Positions 56,449-64,000 of a stretch of 64,000 bases of DNA are shown here, one piece after another. How positions within the stretch are numbered: position 1 is the stretch's first letter; every line of letters starts with the position of its first letter. A model generated the notes under the pieces. That model was not told where the DNA came from. It did no database searches and was given only the letters and a program-made list of their open reading frames with translations. This DNA comes from Symsagittifera roscoffensis (lineage: Eukaryota; Xenacoelomorpha; Acoela; Convolutidae), in NCBI RefSeq assembly GCF_963678635.1, contig NC_087063.1, positions 38,578,759-38,642,758 on the forward strand, read 5' to 3'. A program made the translations under genes and the position numbers.

Positions 56449-59400
56449 TTCAATATCAGTTTTAACTGCATATTTGCATTCTAATCGAGGTGATGTTTCG
56501 TTTTCTGCAAGGTAGAATTTTATATTTTTGGGTATTTCAACTGTTGTTTTTCGTGTAAGTAATTCAGGTGGTGTATTACGACTTAAGGTGTCTGGTAATG
56601 CAAGATTTTTTCCTGCAGTCCAAACTATATGTAAGTTTGGAAATTTCATTAGAATTAGTTGAAATCTGTAAACTCGGTGGTTTGGGTTAGATTTCTGTGT
56701 GAAAAGAAAAATGATTGGTTTGTGGTCTGTGAATAGAACTGTTGGATGTTTTGATCCAAGTATCAGAAATTCATATTCTGTCAGTGTATATATTATGGCT
56801 GTACATTCTCTCATTAGAGTTGAGAGTCGTAGCTCTGCTTGAGTGAATAATCGGGAATTTGCTGATATCAGGTTCATTTTATTTGTACCATTATGTGATT
56901 GTAATAGTGCTGCGCCGATGCCAAAGTTCGAAGCATCGCACATTGCATAAAATGGTTGATCAGGGTCTGGAATTGTGTTTGAAATTTGTTCAGTTAAAAG
57001 TTTCTTTATTTCTTCGAATCGTGCTTGATGTTCTGTATTCCATTCAAAATTATTTTGTTGTCTAAGGATGTTGTAAAATGGTCGTAGATATAATTGCATT
57101 TTATAAACATATTTACTTAAAAAGTTTAACATTCCAAGGAATTCTTGGATTTTCTTTTTATTTGTTGGTGGTTGAAGTTTTTGAATAGCGTCAATGCGTG
57201 ATTTCAGTGGAGTTATTGTTTTTCTTTCTATGTTATGTCCTAAGAATTTAACTCTTGTCAAAAAGAAGTGTGATTTATCGGGGGCGGCCTTCAGAATTTC
57301 GTTCTGAAGTATTTGGTGATATTTTTCTAAAACTTTGAACATTTCGTCTTTTGTTTGTGATTGCATAAAAACATCGTCTAGATAGGTGATTGCGTTTTTC
57401 TTGAGTATTAGTGGTCTAAAAATTTTGCTCATAAAAGCTGAAAATGCTGCTGGTCCTATGGATATTCCATAGAATAAGCGGTTAAATTCATATTGTTGGT
57501 TTCCGATAACAAATTGTGTTAAACGTCGTGATTGTTCATCTAGTGGCATTTGATTGTATGCACTATTCATATCGGCGGTTGTAAAGTATTTGCCGTTTAT
57601 TTTTGTTAAAATAACTTGTATTGGTTCAATGGGCCAATTACATTTTGATTCATCTATAAGTGAATTGAGGTATCTAGCATCGAGAACGATTTTTAATGAT
57701 TCTCCTTTAGCTAGAATGATAACGGGGTTGATGAATGTGTTGCCTTTTGGTTGTTCTTCTTTATTAACTGGTGATATAATATTGTACTGTTCTAAAATAT
57801 CGAGTAATCTGTTTACTTTATCATGTAAGTGAATTGGTACTTTACTTGCTCTCTGTTTTTTGAAAACTGCGTCTGGTTTTAACGGGAGATGTAGTGATGA
57901 ACTGATTTTTCCAACATCGAATTTTGATGTTGCATAGACTGATGAATATTTAATTAGCTGTTTGGCTAACTTTTCGAATTCGTCTTGTGTTATTTGTGAA
58001 TGTTGGAAATTAAACATTGTTAAAAATTTTTGTTGTTTCTCTGTGTAGTTACTGATGTTGAATGTAGGTTTGAAATATGGAGTTTTTGTGAAATAATCCG
58101 TATTTCTGTTTTCGTTACTTATTATATTATTTATAGATAATTCTTCATTAAGAATTGTAGATTGGCAAATATCTAGTAATTGGAGTATATTATTTACGCG
58201 ATAGGCTTTTTCATGTATTGGTGATATTGTAGCGTTGGTTTCACAATATCCTAAAAGTCCTAAAGGTAATGTTACTTGGTAAGGTGTGTTGTTATAGACA
58301 TGTAAGGAAATGATATCGGAATTCGAATTTTTCAAATATTTTATGGATGAGATTGTGATTTTGAAAAATTTATGAATAGGTTTGAATTCAAAATCTGACA
58401 TATAAAATTTTTGTTTGTTTTGTTCTTTATCATATTGGTGAACTTGTTTGATTGAAAAATTAGATATGTTTCCTGATAGTGGTTTCAGGTGTTTTCTTTG
58501 TTGGTTAAATATCGGATAAAATTTTGAAAAAAATGGTGGTTGTTTATTTAATCTTTGAAAAAATGTTAAGGATGTTTCTTTTGTTTTTGTATATTTATCT
58601 TTGATTAATATTTTACTATTTAGTATGTTAATTGTTGGTATATACTTCGAAATAAATGGTATTCCAATGATATTATATTTAATGTCAGTGATATGGAATA
58701 TTTGTTTAAATGGCTTATTTAAAATTTTGCTTTGTTCCATTGTTCTGGTGGGGAGGAGAAATAATTGGATTTTTCCGTAGTTTATCAATGTTGATCCTTG
58801 TGCTGTTGCTAGTTTGCTGGAGGTTTCAAGAGGTGTTAGCTTTGGATGTAAAGTTTTTATTTCATTCCATGTGGGAATGTTTATTATGTTTGATTCTGCT
58901 CCTGAATCAATTAAGAAATCTATTTCAAGGTCTGGTGGTTGAAATTCTTTATTTCTTGGGCTTTCTAAGAGAAATGGTATTGTCCAAATTTTTTCTTTGG
59001 GTTGTTCTTTTTGTATATTTTGATAGATGTGGTTTGTATTCAAGCATTTTGTTTTGGTGTTTTTATTGGTTTGATTTGTAGTGTTAATCTCATTTGTTTC
59101 TTGCGTTGTTGGTGTGGAATTTATGGGTGTAGTGTAATAATTTTGAAGAAATTCTGATTGATTTTCATATATATGTGATGGAAAGGGTTGTTCATATATG
59201 ACAGATTCATAGTCATTTTCGACTTTTATCATATTGATAGCAAGAGTGTTTTCAGTATCACTTTCTGAATCTGATGATGTACAGTTTATTTGATTGAGTT
59301 GTAACGTATCAGTTACTGTGTCATCAATACCTGGGGGGTCTGATGTTGTTTCTGGGTTAGCTTGTACTTGATTGATTTGTCTTTGGTGTTTAGGTGTACT

Positions 59401-62400
59401 GCTTCTATGACGATTATTAGAGTTATTATAGTGATTATTATTCCGGTGTGGTGATTGGGAATAATTTCTATAACGATTATTATAACTTGGGTGTCGATTT
59501 TGTGAATTATTTCGCGATCTGTTTTGGTAATTATTGTTTGGTCTGTTATAGTTCGATCTATTATATGAGTTATTCCTTGATCGATTGTTCGGGTAATTCT
59601 GGTTTCGGTTGTTTGAATAACTTCTATTTCTATTATAGGAGTAGTTTCTATTCCTATTGTATGATGAATTTCGTGATTGGTTGTTTGGATAGTAGTTATT
59701 TCTTGATTGGGAATTAGATCTAGAAACAAATCGTTGTGTATTTGAATTTGATCTGGAGTAGTTATTTCTACTATTTGGTCTATTGTAGTGATTTTGTGAT
59801 GCGTTTTGTGTATTTCTTCGTTCTGGTGATCTTCCTCTATAACTTGAGTTATATGGGGATTGATTTCTTGTGTAACTTGTATTGTTCGGAAGTGGTTTTC
59901 CTGAACTGTTGTTGCTGTATACATTTTTGTTTGGTAGATTTTGATCTTTTTTCATATATTGATAGAATGATTTATTTGGTTCTTTGTATTTTTGAGGTTT
60001 ATTTTGACTATCTTGCTGTTTTTGTCTACATTCGGAAATACTATGTCCGTATCGGCGGCAATAATTACACCATTTTTTGAAAGATGGTTTGCCTTTAAAG
60101 TTCGGGTTCTTTTCGTAAATATTGAGTATTTCAGTGATTTTTTCAACGAGGTCTGTTTCTGATTCCTGTATATTATTAATATTAGTGGGAGTCGTTTCAA
60201 TTTTGTTAACGTATTGTAATTTCAGATTTTCCGTTTCTTCTAGTTTCATCGTGATTTCTGCTTGTTCTAATTTGTCTACTAGTTTTCGAAAATCTAAATC
60301 GGGTTCTCGAATTGAAGAAGGATGGGATGCTCTCTTTTTTATTGCTATTTTCCTTAATTGTGGTGTTAAGGTCATCATTAAGATTTCTGTCATCTTTGTG
60401 TTTTTATAGTCATGTGTATTTAGTGAATATGCTTTTCGAACTAGTGTTTCGATTCGTACTGCTATTTGCTTGATGGTTTCGTTTGGTAATCTGCGAATTT
60501 CATTACATAAAACTCTTTGTTGTTGTTTGTTTCTTTCGGAGTCAAACATTTTTGAAAATTCTTGTGTAAATCTTTTCCAGTTTGATTTTATTTCTAGAGG
60601 TAGTACTGAAAACCATTTTTGGGCTGCGCCATCTAAGGTTGTTTGTATCAACGCTGTGCGTCGATGTATCCAGTTTTGATGTAGTGGCGTATTAATTGGT
60701 TCAGGTCCAATATTTAAAATCAGGTTTGCTGTTACTGCATTTAAATAATCTTCTACAGAGTATTCAGGGTCTGTTCCTGTGAAAACCATTAAAGGTTTGT
60801 TTGATGTTATTGATGATCCACCCATAAGGTATGGATTCATTGTCATTTGTAATGATTCTGCTGCATTTGGCATTTGAGAAAAATTTGAAAGTTGGTTTCT
60901 TGTTATTTCATGTTGTTGGAGATAATATGGGAGTGGTATTTCATTTTGCATTTGTGATGCTTGATACGAGTGTGCAGTCATTGGATTTTGTTGTTGAATT
61001 GGTTGAAAAGATTGTGTATTAATTGGATTTTGTTGTTGAATTGGTTGTTGATGTTGTGCCTCTATTGGTTGTGGAGAAAGATTTCTATGATTTGTACGTG
61101 TTCTCTGTATTCCTTGTCTACGATATTCTTGAGTATTTGGTGCAAATATATCTGGTTGTAAGAAATCGTCATCTGAGGATAAATAATCCATTTGATAAGA
61201 TGTTTGTTTTTTATTTTTATTCTGTTGAAAAAATGGGTAATTTTCACTGCGATCCTGTGGAGGATTTGGTTGAAAATTTTTGGAATTATATTGGGCCGTT
61301 GGGTTATCCCAGTTTCGAGGTTTTGTATATTGATTAAAATTCCTTTGTGGTTGATAATTTGTTTTTGATGGATGTGTATAATTATAATTATGGTCTGCAA
61401 AGTTGTTTTTAGTGAATGTTTTGCGTGTTTTTGATGGTATTGTCATGGGTCTGTATGTTTGGTAATCCATATGGGAATATTTTGGAGCAACCGAAGGTTT
61501 AACGGTTGATTGTAAGGTTACCTGCGTTTGTGAAGGATTTGTATTTCTTGGTGTTGTTAAATTTGGGCGTATTGGTGAAATACTTTGTTGTGTAGTTGTT
61601 GTGTGTACAATTTCTTCATTTATGAAGTGTGATGGTGTCTGGATATCTTGTTGAGTAAGATTCCTAGTTCCATTGAGGTTTTCGTTGTGTATGACTGTCG
61701 AGTTTAAACTATTATTTTGTGTATCGGGTAAAAATGTATTATAGTTTAATGGTGTTGCATCAATTGTTAATGGTATTACTCTTACATAATCTCTTATGTA
61801 AGATATTGTACCTATTGCTTGACTTGAGATTGATTGTGGAAAGCTTATAAATGCGTGATGAGACCATTCGGGGTCCCAAACATAATCTGATTGTTCTGTG
61901 ATAGCGGTATCATCGTTCGAATTTTGGGGTCTAAAATTTTTTCTTGCTTGTGCAATTAAATCAATATTGTGTGTGAAATAATCTATTATGAACCATGCTA
62001 AAATTTTTTGTAGATCGTGTTTGGTATGTTGTGAAACGTCATCTTTCGTGAAATTTTCTTTAATGATGTTTAAATAACTAGAGAGTAGTGTAATTTCATG
62101 TCGTACTTTCAAATGTTTAGATGTTTCTGTCGGTGAGACATTTGTTAGTGGGATTTCGTTTTCTAATATCGAAATATAACTATATATTATTGCGAAAACT
62201 TCATTGGTGAATATGGAGTTTGCTCTTTGTGAGTTATGATATTGGATGCTTTTTATTTTTTCTGAAAAAACTTTTGAAAATTCTAAATCAAGATCGTCTG
62301 TTTGAATAGTATATGTTCTATTATTATGGTTTGGGGAAGTGAATTCTATGGAGTAGATTCCATACTGTTGTGTTATGTTGCATATATCTTTTAAGTAGTG

Positions 62401-62592
62401 ATCTATGATTTGTCTTTTGATTTTTACATTGGGGAACTCTGTTTTACATGGACTGATTCCGGGTTCAAATAAATTTACGAGTAAATTTTGACAAAATATG
62501 TGTTGTCCTCTATCAGTATCTGCGTCTACTATAAAAGGAAAGATTTCATCATCATCTGGAGTTTCGTCACCTGGGGTGTGTGTTGAACTCAT
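56446..62592 (-). CDS. gag-pol: Gag-protease-RT-RNase H polyprotein, 2048 residues
   Basis: Start at 62592. Residues 1-~600 are an unusually long N-terminal part with helical and Gln/Asn-rich segments. Residues ~602-770 form a retrotransposon Gag capsid-like domain (WFSVLPLEIKSNWKRFTQEF). A CX2CX4HX4C zinc knuckle is at 842-855. Then comes a ~200-residue Asn/Arg/Ser/Tyr-rich tract. An aspartic protease has DSG at 1229-1231. RT has TADMNSAY (~1675) and YLDD (1737-1740). RNase H starts at CDASNFGIG (~1885) and carries TDHKPI. Gag and pol are fused in one frame with no frameshift, as in some Metaviridae. It makes virion cores and copies RNA to DNA in cytoplasmic particles. It stops at the TAA at 56446. 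Confidence 0.9.
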   Translation of the reverse strand: MSSTHTPGDETPDDDEIFPFIVDADTDRGQHIFCQNLLVNLFEPGISPCKTEFPNVKIKRQIIDHYLKDICNITQQYGIYSIEFTSPNHNNRTYTIQTDDLDLEFSKVFSEKIKSIQYHNSQRANSIFTNEVFAIIYSYISILENEIPLTNVSPTETSKHLKVRHEITLLSSYLNIIKENFTKDDVSQHTKHDLQKILAWFIIDYFTHNIDLIAQARKNFRPQNSNDDTAITEQSDYVWDPEWSHHAFISFPQSISSQAIGTISYIRDYVRVIPLTIDATPLNYNTFLPDTQNNSLNSTVIHNENLNGTRNLTQQDIQTPSHFINEEIVHTTTTQQSISPIRPNLTTPRNTNPSQTQVTLQSTVKPSVAPKYSHMDYQTYRPMTIPSKTRKTFTKNNFADHNYNYTHPSKTNYQPQRNFNQYTKPRNWDNPTAQYNSKNFQPNPPQDRSENYPFFQQNKNKKQTSYQMDYLSSDDDFLQPDIFAPNTQEYRRQGIQRTRTNHRNLSPQPIEAQHQQPIQQQNPINTQSFQPIQQQNPMTAHSYQASQMQNEIPLPYYLQQHEITRNQLSNFSQMPNAAESLQMTMNPYLMGGSSITSNKPLMVFTGTDPEYSVEDYLNAVTANLILNIGPEPINTPLHQNWIHRRTALIQTTLDGAAQKWFSVLPLEIKSNWKRFTQEFSKMFDSERNKQQQRVLCNEIRRLPNETIKQIAVRIETLVRKAYSLNTHDYKNTKMTEILMMTLTPQLRKIAIKKRASHPSSIREPDLDFRKLVDKLEQAEITMKLEETENLKLQYVNKIETTPTNINNIQESETDLVEKITEILNIYEKNPNFKGKPSFKKWCNYCRRYGHSISECRQKQQDSQNKPQKYKEPNKSFYQYMKKDQNLPNKNVYSNNSSGKPLPNNTSYTRNQSPYNSSYRGRSPERRNTQNASQNHYNRPNSRNNYSRSNSNTQRFVSRSNSQSRNNYYPNNQSRNSSYNRNRNYSYNRNRSYSNNRNQNYPNNRSRNNSYNRSNYNRPNNNYQNRSRNNSQNRHPSYNNRYRNYSQSPHRNNNHYNNSNNRHRSSTPKHQRQINQVQANPETTSDPPGIDDTVTDTLQLNQINCTSSDSESDTENTLAINMIKVENDYESVIYEQPFPSHIYENQSEFLQNYYTTPINSTPTTQETNEINTTNQTNKNTKTKCLNTNHIYQNIQKEQPKEKIWTIPFLLESPRNKEFQPPDLEIDFLIDSGAESNIINIPTWNEIKTLHPKLTPLETSSKLATAQGSTLINYGKIQLFLLPTRTMEQSKILNKPFKQIFHITDIKYNIIGIPFISKYIPTINILNSKILIKDKYTKTKETSLTFFQRLNKQPPFFSKFYPIFNQQRKHLKPLSGNISNFSIKQVHQYDKEQNKQKFYMSDFEFKPIHKFFKITISSIKYLKNSNSDIISLHVYNNTPYQVTLPLGLLGYCETNATISPIHEKAYRVNNILQLLDICQSTILNEELSINNIISNENRNTDYFTKTPYFKPTFNISNYTEKQQKFLTMFNFQHSQITQDEFEKLAKQLIKYSSVYATSKFDVGKISSSLHLPLKPDAVFKKQRASKVPIHLHDKVNRLLDILEQYNIISPVNKEEQPKGNTFINPVIILAKGESLKIVLDARYLNSLIDESKCNWPIEPIQVILTKINGKYFTTADMNSAYNQMPLDEQSRRLTQFVIGNQQYEFNRLFYGISIGPAAFSAFMSKIFRPLILKKNAITYLDDVFMQSQTKDEMFKVLEKYHQILQNEILKAAPDKSHFFLTRVKFLGHNIERKTITPLKSRIDAIQKLQPPTNKKKIQEFLGMLNFLSKYVYKMQLYLRPFYNILRQQNNFEWNTEHQARFEEIKKLLTEQISNTIPDPDQPFYAMCDASNFGIGAALLQSHNGTNKMNLISANSRLFTQAELRLSTLMRECTAIIYTLTEYEFLILGSKHPTVLFTDHKPIIFLFTQKSNPNHRVYRFQLILMKFPNLHIVWTAGKNLALPDTLSRNTPPELLTRKTTVEIPKNIKFYLAENETSPRLECKYAVKTDIE

Positions 62593-63034
62593 TTTTTCGT
62601 TCGATGACTGTTAATATGTAATTATTAATGTGTCGAATTGGTTGATTCCAATTGTATAGATGTACTGGTTTGTGTTTGTACTGTTTTTTTATTCTTCTTT
62701 TTCCTCTTTGTGATGAATTTGAAGTTGTTTCTGAGTCAGAAAAATATAATTGATCGTGAAGTGGGCAATTTTTATCTATTGATTCTTTTAGTTTGTAAAG
62801 TTCGTCTAAACTGTTGGTTTCTGATTCTGAAAATGCGTTTCGATTTTTTGAAAATCTTTTTCGTGTTATTTGTCTTTGTTTAGTTATTATTTTTCTCTTC
62901 AGTGTTTGTCGTTTTGTTCGAATGTATCCAACTGTTTGTGTATGAGGTGTGATTACAAGGTCGTATTTTTTGTTATCTATTTCACAATTGTGTAAAATGA
63001 TTGTTTGTTTATTTCCTAGGTTTTTAAATGACAT
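62567..63034 (-). CDS. 155-residue basic ORF upstream of gag
   Basis: Starts at 63034 and overlaps the gag start by 26 bases in another frame. The N-terminal half contains a very basic block (RTKRQTLKRKIITKQRQITR), then RKRFSKNR, like nuclear-localisation or RNA-binding arginine-rich motifs. The middle is acidic and Ser-rich (SESETNSLDEL, FSDSETTSNSS), followed by a second basic patch. No known family. Its position before gag is unusual; it could be a regulator of RNA export or packaging, or an upstream ORF that controls gag translation. Confidence 0.5.
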   Translation of the reverse strand: MSFKNLGNKQTIILHNCEIDNKKYDLVITPHTQTVGYIRTKRQTLKRKIITKQRQITRKRFSKNRNAFSESETNSLDELYKLKESIDKNCPLHDQLYFSDSETTSNSSQRGKRRIKKQYKHKPVHLYNWNQPIRHINNYILTVIERKNEFNTHPR

Positions 63035-64000
63035 AAGGTTTAGAATGACGGGTGCAAAGGTTGTTAAATGATTTCTATTTTCCTAAACTGTTAGTTCTTA
63101 CGATTTTTTGGTTAGCTTAACCTGGGTCTATTTGTTCAGGGTTGGAGAGAAAAGTATATCGATTCCGAAGAATGATTTTTACTTTCTCGTGACTAGTATA
63201 AGCTAAGGTGTTAACTTACTTAATCTTACTTAGGGGTAGTGATTGTGTTCAAGGGTTGGAGAATAGTAAATCGATCCACAAGGTTCAGGTATAATTAGAA
63301 CGCGAGTAGTTCGTTAGATACTATTTTAAACTTACTAAGTCTAAGATTTATCCTGGGTCTGGTAAGAGGGGGGATCAAGTGAAGGATGAATAACCGAAGT
63401 TCTTCACTGTTTATCCTAATTTGAATGATTAGTTTTGTTTAAAAATTTCTATTAGTCTTGGGTCTTTAGAAAGGGTTGGGTAGTGAATCGACGTTTGAGG
63501 TCGTTAGACACTAATTAAGTGGGTGGGGGAGAACAAAATTGTTCTGTTTGATCCAAGGATAAGCCTTGATGATCAAATTTGAGATTTTAATTAAGTAGAA
63601 AATGATTTAAGATCCAAGGATAAGCCTTGATGATCTGATTTTAAATTAAGTGACTTTAAGTTTTAATAAAGTTTTGAATGTGTGTAAAGGAAAGATTTAG
63701 TGTTTTGATGATATTAGTGAGTTGATGATTGCTGTTATGTTTTAGGTGATGAAGCTGGAACAACAGGATGATTTATGATTACTAACCATTTATTGTCATG
63801 CTACTAATTTTTATTTTTGTTTTCCAATAAATATTTTTCAAACATGTTTTGTATATTACTGCAGAGTTTTAGGAAAACGATCTTAGATCTTTTTATCAAT
63901 CGTTATTGTATAATATTAATTTTGTTTAGCGCCTTAAATGATTTTGAAGAGTAACTTCAAGGTTTTATGTTTGCAAATGGAAATCTAAATTCATTGCAAG
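63035..64000 (-). other. 5' leader of copy B with internal repeats
   Basis: No ORF. A motif GGGTTGGA(G/A)..AGTA.ATCGA is present near 63138, 63253 and, more diverged, 63472. CCTGGGTCT recurs near 63120 and 63353 (a variant CTTGGGTCT lies near 63458), and GATCCAAGGATAAGCCTTGA occurs twice (near 63551 and 63611). Such repeats in the untranslated leader may serve RNA packaging or translation. No LTR-like sequence is found up to the window end, so the leader is long. Confidence 0.5.

Larger units (their letters stand above)
45858..64000 (-). mobile_element. Giant Ty3-like LTR element with extra 3' ORFs, copy B
   Basis: The element reads right to left and continues beyond the window, so its 5' LTR and primer-binding site are not seen. 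In order it has a leader (64000-63035), a 155-residue ORF, the gag-pol frame, a small hydrophobic ORF, a Met-less frame, an envelope-like gene, an orphan 599-residue gene, a 3' untranslated region and the LTR (46334-45858). The order protease-RT-RNase H-integrase is that of Ty3/Metaviridae. More than 18 kb is far longer than usual elements of that group (typically 5-10 kb). Apart from one TAA in pol all large frames are intact, and the LTR end matches copy A with no mismatch seen, so the element is young. Confidence 0.85.

Noticed and set aside
59313-59924. 203-codon minus ORF rich in Ile/Thr
   Set aside because: Shadow frame of the Asn/Arg/Ser-rich Gag tract.

Overview
The window looks like AT-rich nuclear DNA of a metazoan, probably an invertebrate; the sequence does not allow a closer placement. 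The evidence is spliced exons with GT-AG borders, tRNA-derived SINE-like repeats, a KDZ/Plavaka-like cut-and-paste transposon, non-LTR elements with a C-terminal nuclease-type domain, and Ty3-like LTR elements carrying envelope-like genes. Almost everything recognisable is mobile DNA in different states of decay. Host coding sequence is limited to the 3' end of one gene (1864-2597, three exons) and two weaker candidate exons.

Layout. 1-812: the 3' end of a giant LTR element (copy A, plus strand). 813-8140: host DNA with the gene end, SINE-like repeats and a duplicated non-coding repeat family. 8141-20708: a decayed ~12.6 kb DNA transposon with ~62 bp terminal inverted repeats, transposase remnants on the minus strand and an unidentified spliced gene on the plus strand. 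Part of that gene lies in a ~2.46 kb direct duplication (12304-14766 and 17350-20056) on either side of a 5'-truncated non-LTR retrotransposon. 21983-25380: a second copy of that retrotransposon. 25381-30167: featureless AT-rich DNA. 30168-37139: a composite, broken LTR-type unit with a decayed env-like gene (minus) and an oppositely oriented gag fragment (plus). 37690-38700: a 42-bp minisatellite. 39290-44500: a higher-order tandem array. 45858-64000: a giant LTR element (copy B, minus strand) that runs out of the window.

The main object is copy B, more than 18 kb inside the window. In its own 5'-3' order it carries a repeat-rich leader; a 155-residue basic ORF; a ~2740-codon gag-protease-RT-RNase H-integrase frame with one internal TAA; a 62-residue hydrophobic ORF; a 378-codon frame with no Met codon at all; an 872-residue signal-peptide and membrane-anchored envelope-like protein with a PTAP motif in its tail; a 599-residue orphan protein whose ATG overlaps the env-like stop (ATGA); a ~1.5 kb 3' untranslated region; and an LTR. 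The replicative genes follow the Ty3/Metaviridae plan. The four 3' ORFs would need subgenomic or spliced RNAs, so the element resembles a complex retrovirus more than an ordinary gypsy element. Copy A (1-812) appears identical to the equivalent 3' end of copy B, lies in inverted (tail-to-tail) orientation ~45 kb away, and is followed by nearly the same 16 bases. This suggests recent activity and a preferred target within one repeat family.
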